Part shown: positions 8,745 to 17,776 of the stretch, piece after piece
Position numbering within the stretch: position 1 is the first letter of the stretch
Layout of the letters: each line of letters opens with the position of its first letter
DNA from: Sulfurovum sp.
GTDB lineage: Bacteria; Campylobacterota; Campylobacteria; Campylobacterales; Sulfurovaceae
Assembly (NCBI GenBank): GCA_024637255.1
Contig: JAGXFO010000009.1
Coordinates: 124,001-188,000, forward strand
DNA: 64,000 nt
Reading direction: 5' to 3'
Position numbers and translations under genes: made by a program
The notes under the pieces: model-generated
Database searches by the model: none
What the model was told of the DNA's origin: nothing
Seen by the model: only the letters and a program-made list of their open reading frames with translations

Positions 8745-9098
8745 TTATGATCCGCCATCTCCCGCGGGATCATAGCTTATCTCATAGCGTTCATCATTCA
8801 CTTCTGTTTTCAAGTTCGATAGATATTTTGCCATCTCTTTGGTTTGGTTCTCGTCAAGTGATTTGGCAAATGATATCATCACTGTACCAAAAGCAGAACG
8901 GGTTTTTCCATTTTGTAAATCTTTTAGTCTTCTGAGCAATATATCTTCGGGTATACCCTGAAGCCTTGGCGATGCCCCCGTGCCTTCTGCGTACATTCCG
9001 TGGCAAGAGTTACATGAATTTTTGAGATACAATGATTCCATTTGACTACTTGAGTAGGCAAAAAATGATAATGCAGCAAAAAGAAAAAATTCCTTCAA
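8745..9098 (-). CDS. Small c-type cytochrome
   Basis: I place the start at TTG 9098, which has AGGA eight bases upstream and opens a signal peptide (KEFFLFAALSFFAYSSSQ). The open frame runs further upstream but into truA. The mature protein has one heme-binding motif, SCNSCHG, and a class I cytochrome c layout with a likely distal Met ligand in FGTVMISFAKSL and a final helix, TKEMAKYLSNL. It is about 117 residues including the signal. It is probably a periplasmic electron carrier of the cytochrome c553 type. The last ~20 residues (EVNDERYEISYDPAGDGGS) are an unusual extension after the heme domain. Confidence 0.82.
   Translation of the reverse strand: MKEFFLFAALSFFAYSSSQMESLYLKNSCNSCHGMYAEGTGASPRLQGIPEDILLRRLKDLQNGKTRSAFGTVMISFAKSLDENQTKEMAKYLSNLKTEVNDERYEISYDPAGDGGS
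8746..8774. other. Inverted repeat at the convergent gene ends
   Basis: TATGATCC and GGATCATA form an 8-bp stem, with GC-GC extending it across one bulge. It lies in the last codons of the cytochrome gene and just past the DUF2231 gene, and could stop transcription in either direction, but there is no T run. Confidence 0.35.
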
Positions 9099-9189
9099 AG
9101 ACTGTTTCCTTTCTAGGGAGATCCCTATGGTAATATAACGACATTCTAACGAAAAAAAGTGGATTAAAAATGAAAAATATTTTTTATTC

Positions 9190-9912
9190 TCAATAAATGA
9201 TTTTAGCCAAATAAAGTCCTTGGGGAGGAGCAAGTTTGCTACTGTGTTTCTTTTGGCAGTTTAATTGTTCCTGAAGTTGTGTTGGGGTCATTTCATTTTT
9301 TGCACATAACATCGCGGTATCTACCATCATGCGTACTTGTGAACGCAGAAAACCGTTGGCTTGAAAATAGATAAAATGATAGCCGTTACGTTCCATATAG
9401 TTGGCATAATAGATTTCCCGGATAGTTGTGTGGGTGAGTGTACCAGTTTTATGAAAGAAGTTGAAATCATGTTTTCCTTCAAAGTGTTTGAGTGCCTGCT
9501 GTAGTAGAGTAGGGTCAAATATCTGATAGTGTGAGATGTATTTTTGTTCAAACACCGAAGGCTTCTGAGTCTTAAATACGTAACGGTAAAGCCTTTTTTT
9601 GGCAGCAAAACGTGCATGAAAATCCTCTGTTGCAAAAGAGATATGTTTGAAATAAATATCTGACAATTTCCGATTTAAATTGCATTTTAGTTTTTCCAAA
9701 TCACTCCAAAAGTCCGGTAGGTCAAAGTGTATGACCTGACCCGTGGCATGCACTCCTGCATCTGTTCTTCCGCTTCCAACGATGGGTGAGTGTATATGCA
9801 AAGAAATCAGTGCATCCTCTATTGCCGAGGTGAGGGTCATTTTTGTGGATCTTTGTTTTTGAAAACCATGATAATTACTTCCATCATAAGATATCACTGC
9901 TTTTACGCGCAT
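9190..9912 (-). CDS. truA: tRNA pseudouridine(38-40) synthase TruA
   Basis: The product has 240 residues, the usual TruA length. The catalytic motif GRTDAGVHATGQV has Asp51 as the nucleophile. Other family stretches are YDGSNYHGFQKQ near the start and FLRSQVRMMVDTAM late in the protein. TruA converts uridines 38, 39 and 40 in the tRNA anticodon arm to pseudouridine. It follows the LptF/LptG permease gene by 10 bases in the same direction. Confidence 0.95.
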   Translation of the reverse strand: MRVKAVISYDGSNYHGFQKQRSTKMTLTSAIEDALISLHIHSPIVGSGRTDAGVHATGQVIHFDLPDFWSDLEKLKCNLNRKLSDIYFKHISFATEDFHARFAAKKRLYRYVFKTQKPSVFEQKYISHYQIFDPTLLQQALKHFEGKHDFNFFHKTGTLTHTTIREIYYANYMERNGYHFIYFQANGFLRSQVRMMVDTAMLCAKNEMTPTQLQEQLNCQKKHSSKLAPPQGLYLAKIIY

Positions 9913-9922
9913 AGTTTACTCA

Positions 9923-10942
9923 TTAGAAGTACCTGGATACACGTCTTGCAAAGAGTTGTTGACCGAGTATTGCAAGGATGAGTATAGCTATACCCAATAT
10001 AAGTGGGGTCCCCCATTTGTTCAGAGATGATGCAATGACATAAAGTAGCAATGCTGTAACAAAGATAACAAGAAAAGAACGGTTTGATTCGTAGCGTGGG
10101 TTTATCATAGTGAAAGAAGCCACAGGATATACAGAAAGTATGGGAATAAGACTTATAAAAATAAAAAATAATATTTTGCGCATCCAGTCAATGTCAGTTT
10201 TTGCTTGTCCCCAGTATCCTGCTATGTCTTCAAATTTAAACCCACTCTTTTTATCACTATCGTAGACTTCAAGTGTCTTATATTGTACCTGTTGGAGCTG
10301 CGTTTCTGAATAGGTATAGCCATATCCTTCCTTCAGTAGTAAGGAAACGACATTACCTCTGTTTTGAATTTGTCCTGTTTTGGATGAAAAGAACTGTTCA
10401 TTGTTTTTGTCTGTGCGATTATATATAACAATATCATTTAACATATCTTCATTTTTTTCTTTTACGTAAATGTAGTAGTTGCCAAATTTTTGACCCAGTT
10501 CTCCTGCAACTATATTGAGTTTGGCTTCAGCCTGTTTATTTTCTTTAAAAGATTTATAGAATTGTTTACTAAGCGGCATTGCCAAAAAAGAGATGCTAAA
10601 CAGGAGGAGTGAAAAAAGCAAACCTAGCAATAACATAGTGCTTAATACTTTTTTCGCTTGAAGTCCAAGTGTATAGAGTGCTATAAGCTCATTGTCCTGA
10701 GAAAGCTTTACAAGTACATTTGCTAATGCAGTGATAAATGATAGAGGTAAGGTATAAAAAATAATATCGGGTATAGAGTAGCTATACAGAATTAGAAGTT
10801 CACCAAAGGTGATATGCACCTTTGCTGTAAGAGCAGATATCCTGACAAGATATACGAGTGAAATAATCATAAAAAAGGGTAGAAATATCGTTAAAAATGA
10901 CTTGCTAAAGTTTGATGATATATATCCTTTGATATTAACCAT
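9923..10942 (-). CDS. LptF/LptG-family lipopolysaccharide export permease
   Basis: The start is chosen at the internal ATG 10942 (MVNIKGYISSNFSKSFL), about 339 residues. The open frame extends 13 codons further into the prepilin peptidase gene. The protein has the YjgP/YjgQ layout: N-terminal helices (FLTIFLPFFMIISLVYLV), a large periplasmic beta-jellyroll (GELGQKFGNYYIYVKEKNED) and C-terminal helices (ILFFIFISLIPILSVYPVA). Such permeases pair with LptB ATPase to move LPS out of the inner membrane. Only one LptF/LptG-like gene is here, so which of the two it is cannot be decided. It overlaps the upstream gene by 8 bases. Confidence 0.8.
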   Translation of the reverse strand: MVNIKGYISSNFSKSFLTIFLPFFMIISLVYLVRISALTAKVHITFGELLILYSYSIPDIIFYTLPLSFITALANVLVKLSQDNELIALYTLGLQAKKVLSTMLLLGLLFSLLLFSISFLAMPLSKQFYKSFKENKQAEAKLNIVAGELGQKFGNYYIYVKEKNEDMLNDIVIYNRTDKNNEQFFSSKTGQIQNRGNVVSLLLKEGYGYTYSETQLQQVQYKTLEVYDSDKKSGFKFEDIAGYWGQAKTDIDWMRKILFFIFISLIPILSVYPVASFTMINPRYESNRSFLVIFVTALLLYVIASSLNKWGTPLILGIAILILAILGQQLFARRVSRYF

Positions 10943-11672
10943 AGATGATGCTTTCCAATAGCTGTGCTGCTTGTGCATCATAGAGATACACGATGAAGGT
11001 TGCTAAGGCTAAAAATGGTACAAATGGTACACCATTTTCACGGTTGATAATCGCAGGAATCATTGCGAGTAAGGCTGAGAGAAAAATGGCTACAAAAAAG
11101 TTTGGGAATCCTAAGAGCGCACCCATGGTTCCTGCCACAATCACATCCGCACCACCCATAGCCTGTTTTCTGGCAATAAACGAAGAGAGTAAGCCTATAA
11201 GGTAAAGGCCACCTGCTGCGATGGCAGCATTGAGCAGTGCTATGACAAACTCGGTTTGCACCAGAGCAAAAATGAGTGCTGCGAAATTGACATTGTCAGG
11301 TACTGCCATATATTTAAAGTCTATCATTACAAGGGCAAAAATGGCTGCAAAAGAAGCTGCAACAAAAGGTAGATACCAGACTAATCCTAATTTGAAGAAA
11401 AGTGCCAGAAAAATAATACCTGTGAGAAACTCAACGATGGGGTATTGTTTAGAAATGGGCGCTTTGCAAAAGCCACATTTCCCACCCAGTGCTAACCATG
11501 AAAATATTGGAATGTTATGATACCACTTGAGGCCGGTTTGACAGCTTTGGCACTTGGATGCAGGGAAGACAATGCTTTCGTCTTTTGGTATACGGTAGAT
11601 AACCACATTTAAAAATGATCCTATCATGATTCCAAATATAAAGACTATGACGCCTATGGCTGTTTCTGTCAT
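10935..11672 (-). CDS. pilD: Prepilin peptidase / leader peptidase PilD
   Basis: The product has 245 residues. The N-terminal zinc-ribbon cysteines are present (Cys41, Cys44, Cys66, Cys69 in CQSC and CGFC), as is the conserved IVEFLTG. The aspartyl protease residues are seen in MIDFKYMAVPDNVN and in MGGADVIVAGTMGALLG, where the usual GxGD reads GGAD. PilD-type enzymes cut type IV prepilin and type II pseudopilin leader peptides and methylate the new N-terminus. No pilus genes are in this window, so its substrates lie elsewhere. It overlaps uppS by 4 bases and the permease gene by 8, so this is one operon. Confidence 0.92.
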   Translation of the reverse strand: MTETAIGVIVFIFGIMIGSFLNVVIYRIPKDESIVFPASKCQSCQTGLKWYHNIPIFSWLALGGKCGFCKAPISKQYPIVEFLTGIIFLALFFKLGLVWYLPFVAASFAAIFALVMIDFKYMAVPDNVNFAALIFALVQTEFVIALLNAAIAAGGLYLIGLLSSFIARKQAMGGADVIVAGTMGALLGFPNFFVAIFLSALLAMIPAIINRENGVPFVPFLALATFIVYLYDAQAAQLLESIIYG

Positions 11673-12358
11673 TTAACACCTCCAAAGCGTCGTGTGCGCT
11701 GTTCAAAATTTTCTATGATTTTTTTTAACTCTTTACTGGAGAAATCAGGCCAAAGTGTGGGGGTAAAATACAATTCGCTGTACGAGATTTGCCACAAAAG
11801 AAAGTTGGAAATACGCTCTTCTCCACTGGTGCGGATAAGCAGATCTATATCACTATAGGGTGTTTGCAGTGCCGCAGAGATATCTTCCTGTGTAACACTT
11901 TTTTTCCCCTCTGCAATGAGTCTATTCACTGCAGATGTTATTTCTGCACGTCCACCATAATTTAAAGCCAGTATCTGTATCAGGTTGGTATTTTTTCTTG
12001 TGAGTTCTTCTGTTATTTTTATGCGGTCGCGTAGAGGTTTATTGAAGGCATCTATGTCGCCGATGGCCTGAAAACGGATATTGTGCGATTGGTAGGTTTC
12101 CAACTCTTTTTGTAGGTACCGCTCAAGTAATTTCATAAGAAATTCCACCTCAAGTTTGGGGCGTTTCCAGTTTTCGGTACTAAAGGCATAAAAAGTAGCT
12201 GTCTCTATGCTTTGATGTGAGGCACAGTAGGTGGTAATATCACGAATAGTTTCTGCACCCGCTTCATGTCCTTTGGTGCGCTTAAGCCCACGTTCGGTTG
12301 CCCATCTTCCATTCCCATCCATAATGATAGCAAGATGTTTGATTGCATTTTTAGACAT
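11669..12358 (-). CDS. uppS: Undecaprenyl diphosphate synthase
   Basis: The product has 229 residues. The cis-prenyltransferase signature HLAIIMDGNGRWA holds the catalytic Asp14, and the C-terminal region has DLLIRTSGEERISNFLLWQ and SYSELYFTPTLWPDF. UppS condenses isopentenyl units onto farnesyl diphosphate to make the C55 lipid carrier for peptidoglycan and LPS. It overlaps coaBC upstream by 8 bases and pilD downstream by 4. Confidence 0.95.
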   Translation of the reverse strand: MSKNAIKHLAIIMDGNGRWATERGLKRTKGHEAGAETIRDITTYCASHQSIETATFYAFSTENWKRPKLEVEFLMKLLERYLQKELETYQSHNIRFQAIGDIDAFNKPLRDRIKITEELTRKNTNLIQILALNYGGRAEITSAVNRLIAEGKKSVTQEDISAALQTPYSDIDLLIRTSGEERISNFLLWQISYSELYFTPTLWPDFSSKELKKIIENFEQRTRRFGGVK

Positions 12359-13595
12359 TTATTTCTTCTTTAGGGATGAGTTTTTTGGATTCATCCAGTA
12401 TCTTACCTGCAAGAGTCAGTTTGTCAGTACGCCCTAAAGCAACCTGTGCATCTCTGCTGATAAAGGTAATCTCATTTTCATTGCCGCCAAAACTTTTCGC
12501 ATCTTCTAAAAGGTTGTAACATACAGCATCTACACCCTTTTTGTCCAAAAGAGCAATGGCATTGTTTAGCCCCTCTTTGGTATCCATCTCGGCTTTAAAT
12601 CCCACTGTTTTAATAGCGCTTTTATCGATAGACAATAATACATCAGCAGTTTGTTTGAGTGTAATGTTCCACGTATTGCCAAGTGCAGATTTTTTAAGTT
12701 TTCCACGTTGTGGAGCTTCAGGTGTAAAGTCTGCAACAGCTGCCACCATAAATAAATAAGGCATTTTTATAGGCTGACTTCCTGTGGTTGCTTTTGCAAT
12801 AGCGTGCTGTGTGCTCTCCAAAATATCTTGTGCATTATGGGCTTCTATGGCGGTAACAGTTAAGGGTAAGTCATCAAACCCCATAGTAGAAATATAGCTC
12901 ACCTTTGCACCTCTGAGATAGAGTGCAATACAAAGTGACTTTGCCATGTTACCCGATGAAAAGTTTGATATATAGCGTACTTCATCCAGTTTTTCCCGTG
13001 TGCCACCACCCGTTACAATCACCGGTCTGTTTTCCCAAAATGGTTCACTATAGAGTGCTTTTGCCACTTCAAAAAATATTTCTATAGGCTCTGCCAGTGC
13101 ACCGCTCCCCACATCTCCACAGGCAAGAAGTTTATCTTGCGGGCTAATGATGCCATAGTGATTGTTTCGTAAAAATGCAAGAGCGTTGCCTGTGGCAGTT
13201 TTTGCAAGCATCTGTGTATTGGCTGCAGGAGCAATGAGGATTTTATCTTTAAACGCCAATGCGGTTTGGGTTAAAATATTATCTGCAATTCCTTGTGCTA
13301 TTTTGTTAATCGTATTAGCTGTGGCAGGTGCAATGATGAAAACGTCACATTTTTTGCCCAACTCAATATGGTTAAGTTCACAACTCCAAGACTCGGATTT
13401 TTCTGTAAGTACCGCATTTCGGGTCAGTGCTTCAAAGGTAAGAGATGAAACAAAACGTTCAGCCGATGGGCTCATCACGACATGCACGCAAGCCCCTGCC
13501 TTAACAAAAAGACGTGCAAGGTCACAGGCTTTGTAAGCCGAAATACTTCCTGTCACTCCTAAAAGTATAGATTTACCGTTTAAATCGATTTGCAT
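12351..13595 (-). CDS. coaBC: Bifunctional phosphopantothenoylcysteine decarboxylase/synthetase CoaBC
   Basis: The product has about 414 residues from the ATG at 13595; a TTG at 13610 would extend it five residues into glmU and is less likely. The N-terminal flavin-dependent decarboxylase has GVTGSISAYKACDLARL, the active-site histidine in ELNHIELGKKCD and APATANTINKIAQGIADN. The C-terminal synthetase has VTGGGTREKLDEVRYISN and SSGNMAKSL. Together they convert phosphopantothenate and cysteine to phosphopantetheine for coenzyme A. It starts two bases after the glmU stop. Confidence 0.94.
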   Translation of the reverse strand: MQIDLNGKSILLGVTGSISAYKACDLARLFVKAGACVHVVMSPSAERFVSSLTFEALTRNAVLTEKSESWSCELNHIELGKKCDVFIIAPATANTINKIAQGIADNILTQTALAFKDKILIAPAANTQMLAKTATGNALAFLRNNHYGIISPQDKLLACGDVGSGALAEPIEIFFEVAKALYSEPFWENRPVIVTGGGTREKLDEVRYISNFSSGNMAKSLCIALYLRGAKVSYISTMGFDDLPLTVTAIEAHNAQDILESTQHAIAKATTGSQPIKMPYLFMVAAVADFTPEAPQRGKLKKSALGNTWNITLKQTADVLLSIDKSAIKTVGFKAEMDTKEGLNNAIALLDKKGVDAVCYNLLEDAKSFGGNENEITFISRDAQVALGRTDKLTLAGKILDESKKLIPKEEINV

Positions 13596-13596
13596 A

Positions 13597-14889
13597 TTAT
13601 CTGTTCCCAAAAAATTTATAAAAGAAGTTTTTGATGATTTTCATCTCTGTCCTTGAGATGGCCAGATCACCCTTTTTAACATCTTTATTGACTGTGGTAC
13701 CTGCTGCGATGATGACATCATCTTCTATATTTACGGGAGCAACCAGTTGTGTGTCTGAACCTACAAACACATTTTTACCGATAATGGTATTGTATTTGTT
13801 CTTTCCGTCATAATTGCAAGTAATGACACCTGCACCTATGTTTGTACCTTCGCCAATGGTGGCATCACCGATGTATGCCAGATGGCCAGCCTTCACCCCG
13901 GTAAGTGTTGATTTCTTGACTTCTACAAAATTTCCAACGTGTGTGTCTATCAGCTTGGAGTTTGGTCTTACTCTACCCATAGGACCCACATCTGAATTTT
14001 CAATATGTGCATCTTCTATGACAGAATGTGTTTTGATGTGTGAAGTGATGATGTGTGAGGCACCTTGAATGCTCACACCATTCTCCAAGATACACTCACC
14101 TTCAAATGTGGCACGCGAATCGATGTAGATGGTCTCAGGCAAGCGCATGCTTACACCCGCTTTCATCCACTCTGTTTTGATACGTCTTTGAAGTATCTCT
14201 TCTGCATGGGCAAGATCAAGCTTGGAGTTCACCCCTTTAAATTCCTCCTCTGCAACGCTAACAGGGTGGACCGTTCTGCCTTCATTCACAGCCATCTTGA
14301 TGATGTCCGTAAGGTAGTACTCTTTTTGGGCATTGTTGTTCTTGAGTACAGGAATATAACTTTCAAGTAACTCTTTCTTCACACAGTAGACGCCCGCATT
14401 GACAGTTTGTATCTCTTTTTGTTCTAGTGTGCAGTCTTTTTCTTCCACAATTTCAACTACATTCCCCTGACTAATGACTACACGGCCATATCCTGAAGGG
14501 TTGCGCAAGTCTATGACAGACATGTTAATGTCAGCATCCCCTTGCATGAGTGACTCAAGTGCATGCATGGTAACAAGTGGCATATCACCGTTGAGTATCA
14601 GTGCTTTGCTGTGTGTGACATGAACACCTTTCATGGCTCCCCCCGTACCTGGAAACTGTACAGCGTCTTGTATATGAAAATGTACACCAGAGTAATGTGC
14701 CTCTATCTCTTCTTGTATGCGTTCTGCTTGGTGGTAGAGTATGACAGTGATATCATCAGAGATCTTCTGTGCTGCATCTATGGCATGAAATAGCATGGGT
14801 TTGCCTGAGATTTCATGAAGCACCTTTGGAGTTGTAGACTTCATTCTTGTGCCTTGACCTGCTGCGAGTATGACAACGCTTGTAGACAT
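13597..14889 (-). CDS. glmU: Bifunctional GlmU (N-acetyltransferase/uridylyltransferase)
   Basis: The product has 430 residues. The N-terminal uridylyltransferase shows VILAAGQGTRMKSTTPKVLH and the metal site stretch LILNGDMPL. The C-terminal part is a left-handed beta-helix with hexapeptide repeats and the acetyltransferase residues in VGNFVEVKKSTL and GAGVITCNYDGKNKYNT. GlmU makes UDP-GlcNAc for peptidoglycan and LPS. It is the first gene of the minus-strand run glmU-coaBC-uppS-pilD-LptF/G-truA, divergent from trmA. Confidence 0.96.
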   Translation of the reverse strand: MSTSVVILAAGQGTRMKSTTPKVLHEISGKPMLFHAIDAAQKISDDITVILYHQAERIQEEIEAHYSGVHFHIQDAVQFPGTGGAMKGVHVTHSKALILNGDMPLVTMHALESLMQGDADINMSVIDLRNPSGYGRVVISQGNVVEIVEEKDCTLEQKEIQTVNAGVYCVKKELLESYIPVLKNNNAQKEYYLTDIIKMAVNEGRTVHPVSVAEEEFKGVNSKLDLAHAEEILQRRIKTEWMKAGVSMRLPETIYIDSRATFEGECILENGVSIQGASHIITSHIKTHSVIEDAHIENSDVGPMGRVRPNSKLIDTHVGNFVEVKKSTLTGVKAGHLAYIGDATIGEGTNIGAGVITCNYDGKNKYNTIIGKNVFVGSDTQLVAPVNIEDDVIIAAGTTVNKDVKKGDLAISRTEMKIIKNFFYKFFGNR

Positions 14890-14966
14890 TTTGGACCTTT
14901 TGGGTAAAATTACATATATTATATTATTATTGTGATTATATCCAATGCAAATTAAAGGTATGAAAT

Positions 14967-16085
14967 TTGAACTGTAAACATTTTGGATCTTGCGGATCTT
15001 GTGGGTTGTATGACATAGGGCATCAAGAGCAGTTAAAGCAAAAAGAGGTGATGGTTTCAGGACTTTTGGCTCCTTTTTATAGTGGGGAACTGGAAGTATT
15101 TGATTCTCCTACAGATCATTACAGAGCAAGGGCAGAATTTCGTATTTGGCATGAGGGCGATGTGTGTACCTATGCGATGGGAAATATGGAGAAAAAAGGC
15201 GCTATCAGCATAGAGGAATGCCCTAAGGTTCTAAAGCCCATAGAAAAGCGCATGTGGAGACTGCTTGAAAAAATTAATGCTTCAACACAAGTGCTTAAAC
15301 AGAGACTTTTTGCCGTGGAGTTCTTGGCAACCACTACAGATGAATGTCTCATTACAATGTTGTATCATAAAAAATTGGATGATATATGGAGCATGGAAGC
15401 AAAGCACCTTGAAGCTGAACTAGGGTGTAAGATCATGGGCCGAAGTCGCAAACAAAAGGTCATCCTTTCAGATGAATTTGTCACAGAAAAGCTAGATATA
15501 GATGCTAAGACATTTACCTACAGACAGTATGAAAGCGGTTTTACCCAACCTAATCCTGCAGTCAATGTCAAGATGATAGAGTGGGCTGTTAGACAGGCAA
15601 AAACTGTAGGGTATGGAGATTTTTTAGAGAGTTACTGTGGACTAGGGAACTTCACGCTTCCTCTTTCTCATTATTTTGACAAAGTGTTAGCAACCGAAAT
15701 CAGTAAGCGTTCGATACAGGCAGCCTTGGAAAACTGCGTACTCAATGGTGTGGAAAATATCACTTTTGCACGATTGGCATCCGAAGAGATGACCGAAGCC
15801 TTGAATGGCGTAAGAGAGTTTTCCAGACTCAAGGACATAGATTTAAAAAGTTATGATTTTAGTACCGTATTGGTAGATCCGCCAAGAGCCGGATTGGATG
15901 AAGGAACTATAGAGCTTATTTCAAATATAGAATATATTATTTATATCTCCTGCAACCCAGAAACGCTTGCTAGAGACTTGGAAGCACTGGTCAAAACACA
16001 TGATGTTCTGGAAGCAGCCATGTACGACCAGTTTCCCCACACCGCTCATATAGAGAGTGGTGTTTTTCTTCATAAAAGATTATGA
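14967..16085 (+). CDS. trmA: tRNA (uracil-5-)-methyltransferase, TrmA-like with iron-sulfur cysteines
   Basis: The start is a TTG at 14967, with AAAGG at 14954-14958 and no better start. The product has 372 residues, the TrmA size. The SAM site is in FLESYCGLGNFTLPL, the LVDPPRAGLD motif follows, and the catalytic cysteine is in YISCNPETLARDL (Cys329). The enzyme methylates U54 of the tRNA T-loop. The N-terminus has Cys3-x5-Cys9-x2-Cys12 and a later Cys85 in EECPKVLKP. This is the 4Fe-4S spacing of RlmD-type rRNA enzymes and is not found in E. coli TrmA. No TRAM domain is visible, which favours tRNA, but an rRNA target is not excluded. Confidence 0.85.
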   Translation: MNCKHFGSCGSCGLYDIGHQEQLKQKEVMVSGLLAPFYSGELEVFDSPTDHYRARAEFRIWHEGDVCTYAMGNMEKKGAISIEECPKVLKPIEKRMWRLLEKINASTQVLKQRLFAVEFLATTTDECLITMLYHKKLDDIWSMEAKHLEAELGCKIMGRSRKQKVILSDEFVTEKLDIDAKTFTYRQYESGFTQPNPAVNVKMIEWAVRQAKTVGYGDFLESYCGLGNFTLPLSHYFDKVLATEISKRSIQAALENCVLNGVENITFARLASEEMTEALNGVREFSRLKDIDLKSYDFSTVLVDPPRAGLDEGTIELISNIEYIIYISCNPETLARDLEALVKTHDVLEAAMYDQFPHTAHIESGVFLHKRL

Positions 16086-16511
16086 AAATAAACGTCGGTG
16101 TTCAATCATGGCACAGTAGTTCTGCACGACATTAATACCTGCATCTTTTACTTTTTGTGCAGCATCATTGTTTATGAGCTCCAGTTGTGTCCAATATGTT
16201 TTGACGTCTCCTCTTGCTATGACCGCATCTGCGATGGCAGCGAGGGCATCTGGTTTCCTGAAAACAACGACCATGTCTACAGGTTCATCGATTTCCGCAA
16301 GGCTTCTATAGACTTTTTCACCCAGAATAGTGTTACCTTTTGGGTAAACGGGTATCATTTTGTAGCCAACATTTTTTAAGTATTCTGCCACATGGTTGGA
16401 AGCTTTAGTTGAGTCTGGAGATGCCCCCAGGACAGCGATGGTTTTTGCTTCTTCAAAATATCTTTTCATCTCTTCAGGGTTACTGTTGATTCGCGGTAAT
16501 TCACATTCCAT
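16080..16511 (-). CDS. CoA-binding protein (YccU-like)
   Basis: The product has 143 residues and a Rossmann-type CoA-binding domain: KTIAVLGASPDSTKASNHVA near the start (nucleotide loop), then YKMIPVYPKGNTILGEKVY and VDMVVVFRKPDALAAIAD. The family matches the CoA-binding domain of succinyl-CoA synthetase alpha but lacks the catalytic parts, and its role is unknown. Its 3' end overlaps the 3' end of trmA by six bases, and it is divergent from ilvA. Confidence 0.82.
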   Translation of the reverse strand: MECELPRINSNPEEMKRYFEEAKTIAVLGASPDSTKASNHVAEYLKNVGYKMIPVYPKGNTILGEKVYRSLAEIDEPVDMVVVFRKPDALAAIADAVIARGDVKTYWTQLELINNDAAQKVKDAGINVVQNYCAMIEHRRLFS

Positions 16512-16527
16512 GTTTATTTATCCTTTG

Positions 16528-16536
16528 TGATATAAT
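16528..16536 (+). promoter_or_regulatory. Extended -10 promoter of ilvA
   Basis: TGATATAAT sits 28 bases upstream of the ilvA ATG, within the shared 13-mer TTTGTGATATAAT (16524-16536). A second TATAAT-like hexamer follows at about 16545. Confidence 0.7.
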
Positions 16537-16564
16537 TCAGCCAATATAATATCCAGGAAACATA

Positions 16565-17776
16565 ATGTTAGACTTAAAGAATATACAAAAAGCCTATGAA
16601 AGAGTATCGGGTGTAGCGCATCGCACACCTTTTGCTTATGCTCCTATTTTGAGCCAACTTAGTGGCTATGAAGTCTACCTGAAAAAAGAAAATCTTCAGC
16701 GTACGGGCGCCTTTAAACTTAGAGGAGCATTCAACAAAATCGCCACACTTATAGAAGCTGGAGACAGAGGTGGCGTGATAGCCGCATCTGCGGGTAATCA
16801 TGCTCAGGGTGTGGCATTTGCAGCAAAACATTTTGATATAGAAGCCACCATTGTTATGCCAGAATCAACACCTTTGACAAAAGTTTTGGGCGTTAAAGAG
16901 TTTGGCGCTACAGTGATTTTGCATGGAAGTAACTATGATGAAGCCTATGCCCATGCAGTGACATTTGGTAAAGAAAATAACTACACTTTTGTACATCCTT
17001 TTGCAGATGACGAAGTGATGGCAGGTCAGGGTACGGTGACTCTTGAGATGTTTGAAGAGGTAAGTGATCTTGATGCCATAGTGGTATGTGTGGGTGGCGG
17101 AGGGTTGATCTCTGGTATGTCAGTTGCAGCCAAAGCATTACGTCCAAATATAAAAGTCATAGGTGTATCTGCAGCGGGTGCGCCTGCCATGAAAAACTCT
17201 TATGATGCAAAAACAGCCTTAGATACGCTCTCGGTGAGAACCATAGCCGATGGTATAGCCGTACGTGATACTTCACCCATTACTTTAGACTATATTTTAA
17301 AAAATGTGGATGCTTTTGAAACGGTATGTGAAGACGAGATAGCTTCTGCCATATTATTTTTACTGGAAAGACAGAAGGTTTTAGTAGAAGGTGCAGGCGC
17401 GGTAGGTGTGGCTGCGCTTTTGCATGGAAAGATAAATTTGCCCAAGGGTTCCAAAGTAGGCATAGTACTCAGTGGCGGAAATATTGATGTGACAATGCTT
17501 TCATTAATCATCGAAAAAGGCCTTATGAAGTCTGCAAGAAAAATGAAATTGCTTGTTACGCTCATAGATAAGCCAGGCTCTCTGCAGTCTTTTACCGGGA
17601 TACTTACGGCTATAGGTGCGAATATCGTACAAATAGGTTACGACAGAACTTCTACAGATTTAGACTTTGGTGATGCCCATGTTTCTGTATCATTGGAGAC
17701 CAAAGGTGTGGAACACCAGGCACAGATAAGGCAAGGACTTAAGGAAGGTGGATTTCCTTTTAAAGAAGAGTACTAG
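16565..17776 (+). CDS. ilvA: Threonine ammonia-lyase IlvA
   Basis: The product has 403 residues. It is a PLP enzyme of fold type II with the PLP lysine in RTGAFKLRGAFNK (Lys51), the substrate loop SAGNHAQGVAFAA and the phosphate-binding loop CVGGGGLISGMS. A C-terminal ACT-like regulatory domain begins near KLLVTLIDKPGSLQSFTGIL. It deaminates threonine to 2-oxobutanoate, the first step to isoleucine, which fits ilvBH nearby. One ACT-like domain and ~400 residues resemble the shorter IlvA/TdcB-type enzymes, so the regulatory effector cannot be read from sequence. Confidence 0.93.
   Translation: MLDLKNIQKAYERVSGVAHRTPFAYAPILSQLSGYEVYLKKENLQRTGAFKLRGAFNKIATLIEAGDRGGVIAASAGNHAQGVAFAAKHFDIEATIVMPESTPLTKVLGVKEFGATVILHGSNYDEAYAHAVTFGKENNYTFVHPFADDEVMAGQGTVTLEMFEEVSDLDAIVVCVGGGGLISGMSVAAKALRPNIKVIGVSAAGAPAMKNSYDAKTALDTLSVRTIADGIAVRDTSPITLDYILKNVDAFETVCEDEIASAILFLLERQKVLVEGAGAVGVAALLHGKINLPKGSKVGIVLSGGNIDVTMLSLIIEKGLMKSARKMKLLVTLIDKPGSLQSFTGILTAIGANIVQIGYDRTSTDLDFGDAHVSVSLETKGVEHQAQIRQGLKEGGFPFKEEY

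Noticed and set aside
9099..9233. An N-terminal extension of the cytochrome gene up to 9233
   Set aside because: It would overlap truA, and the TTG at 9098 gives a proper binding site and signal peptide.
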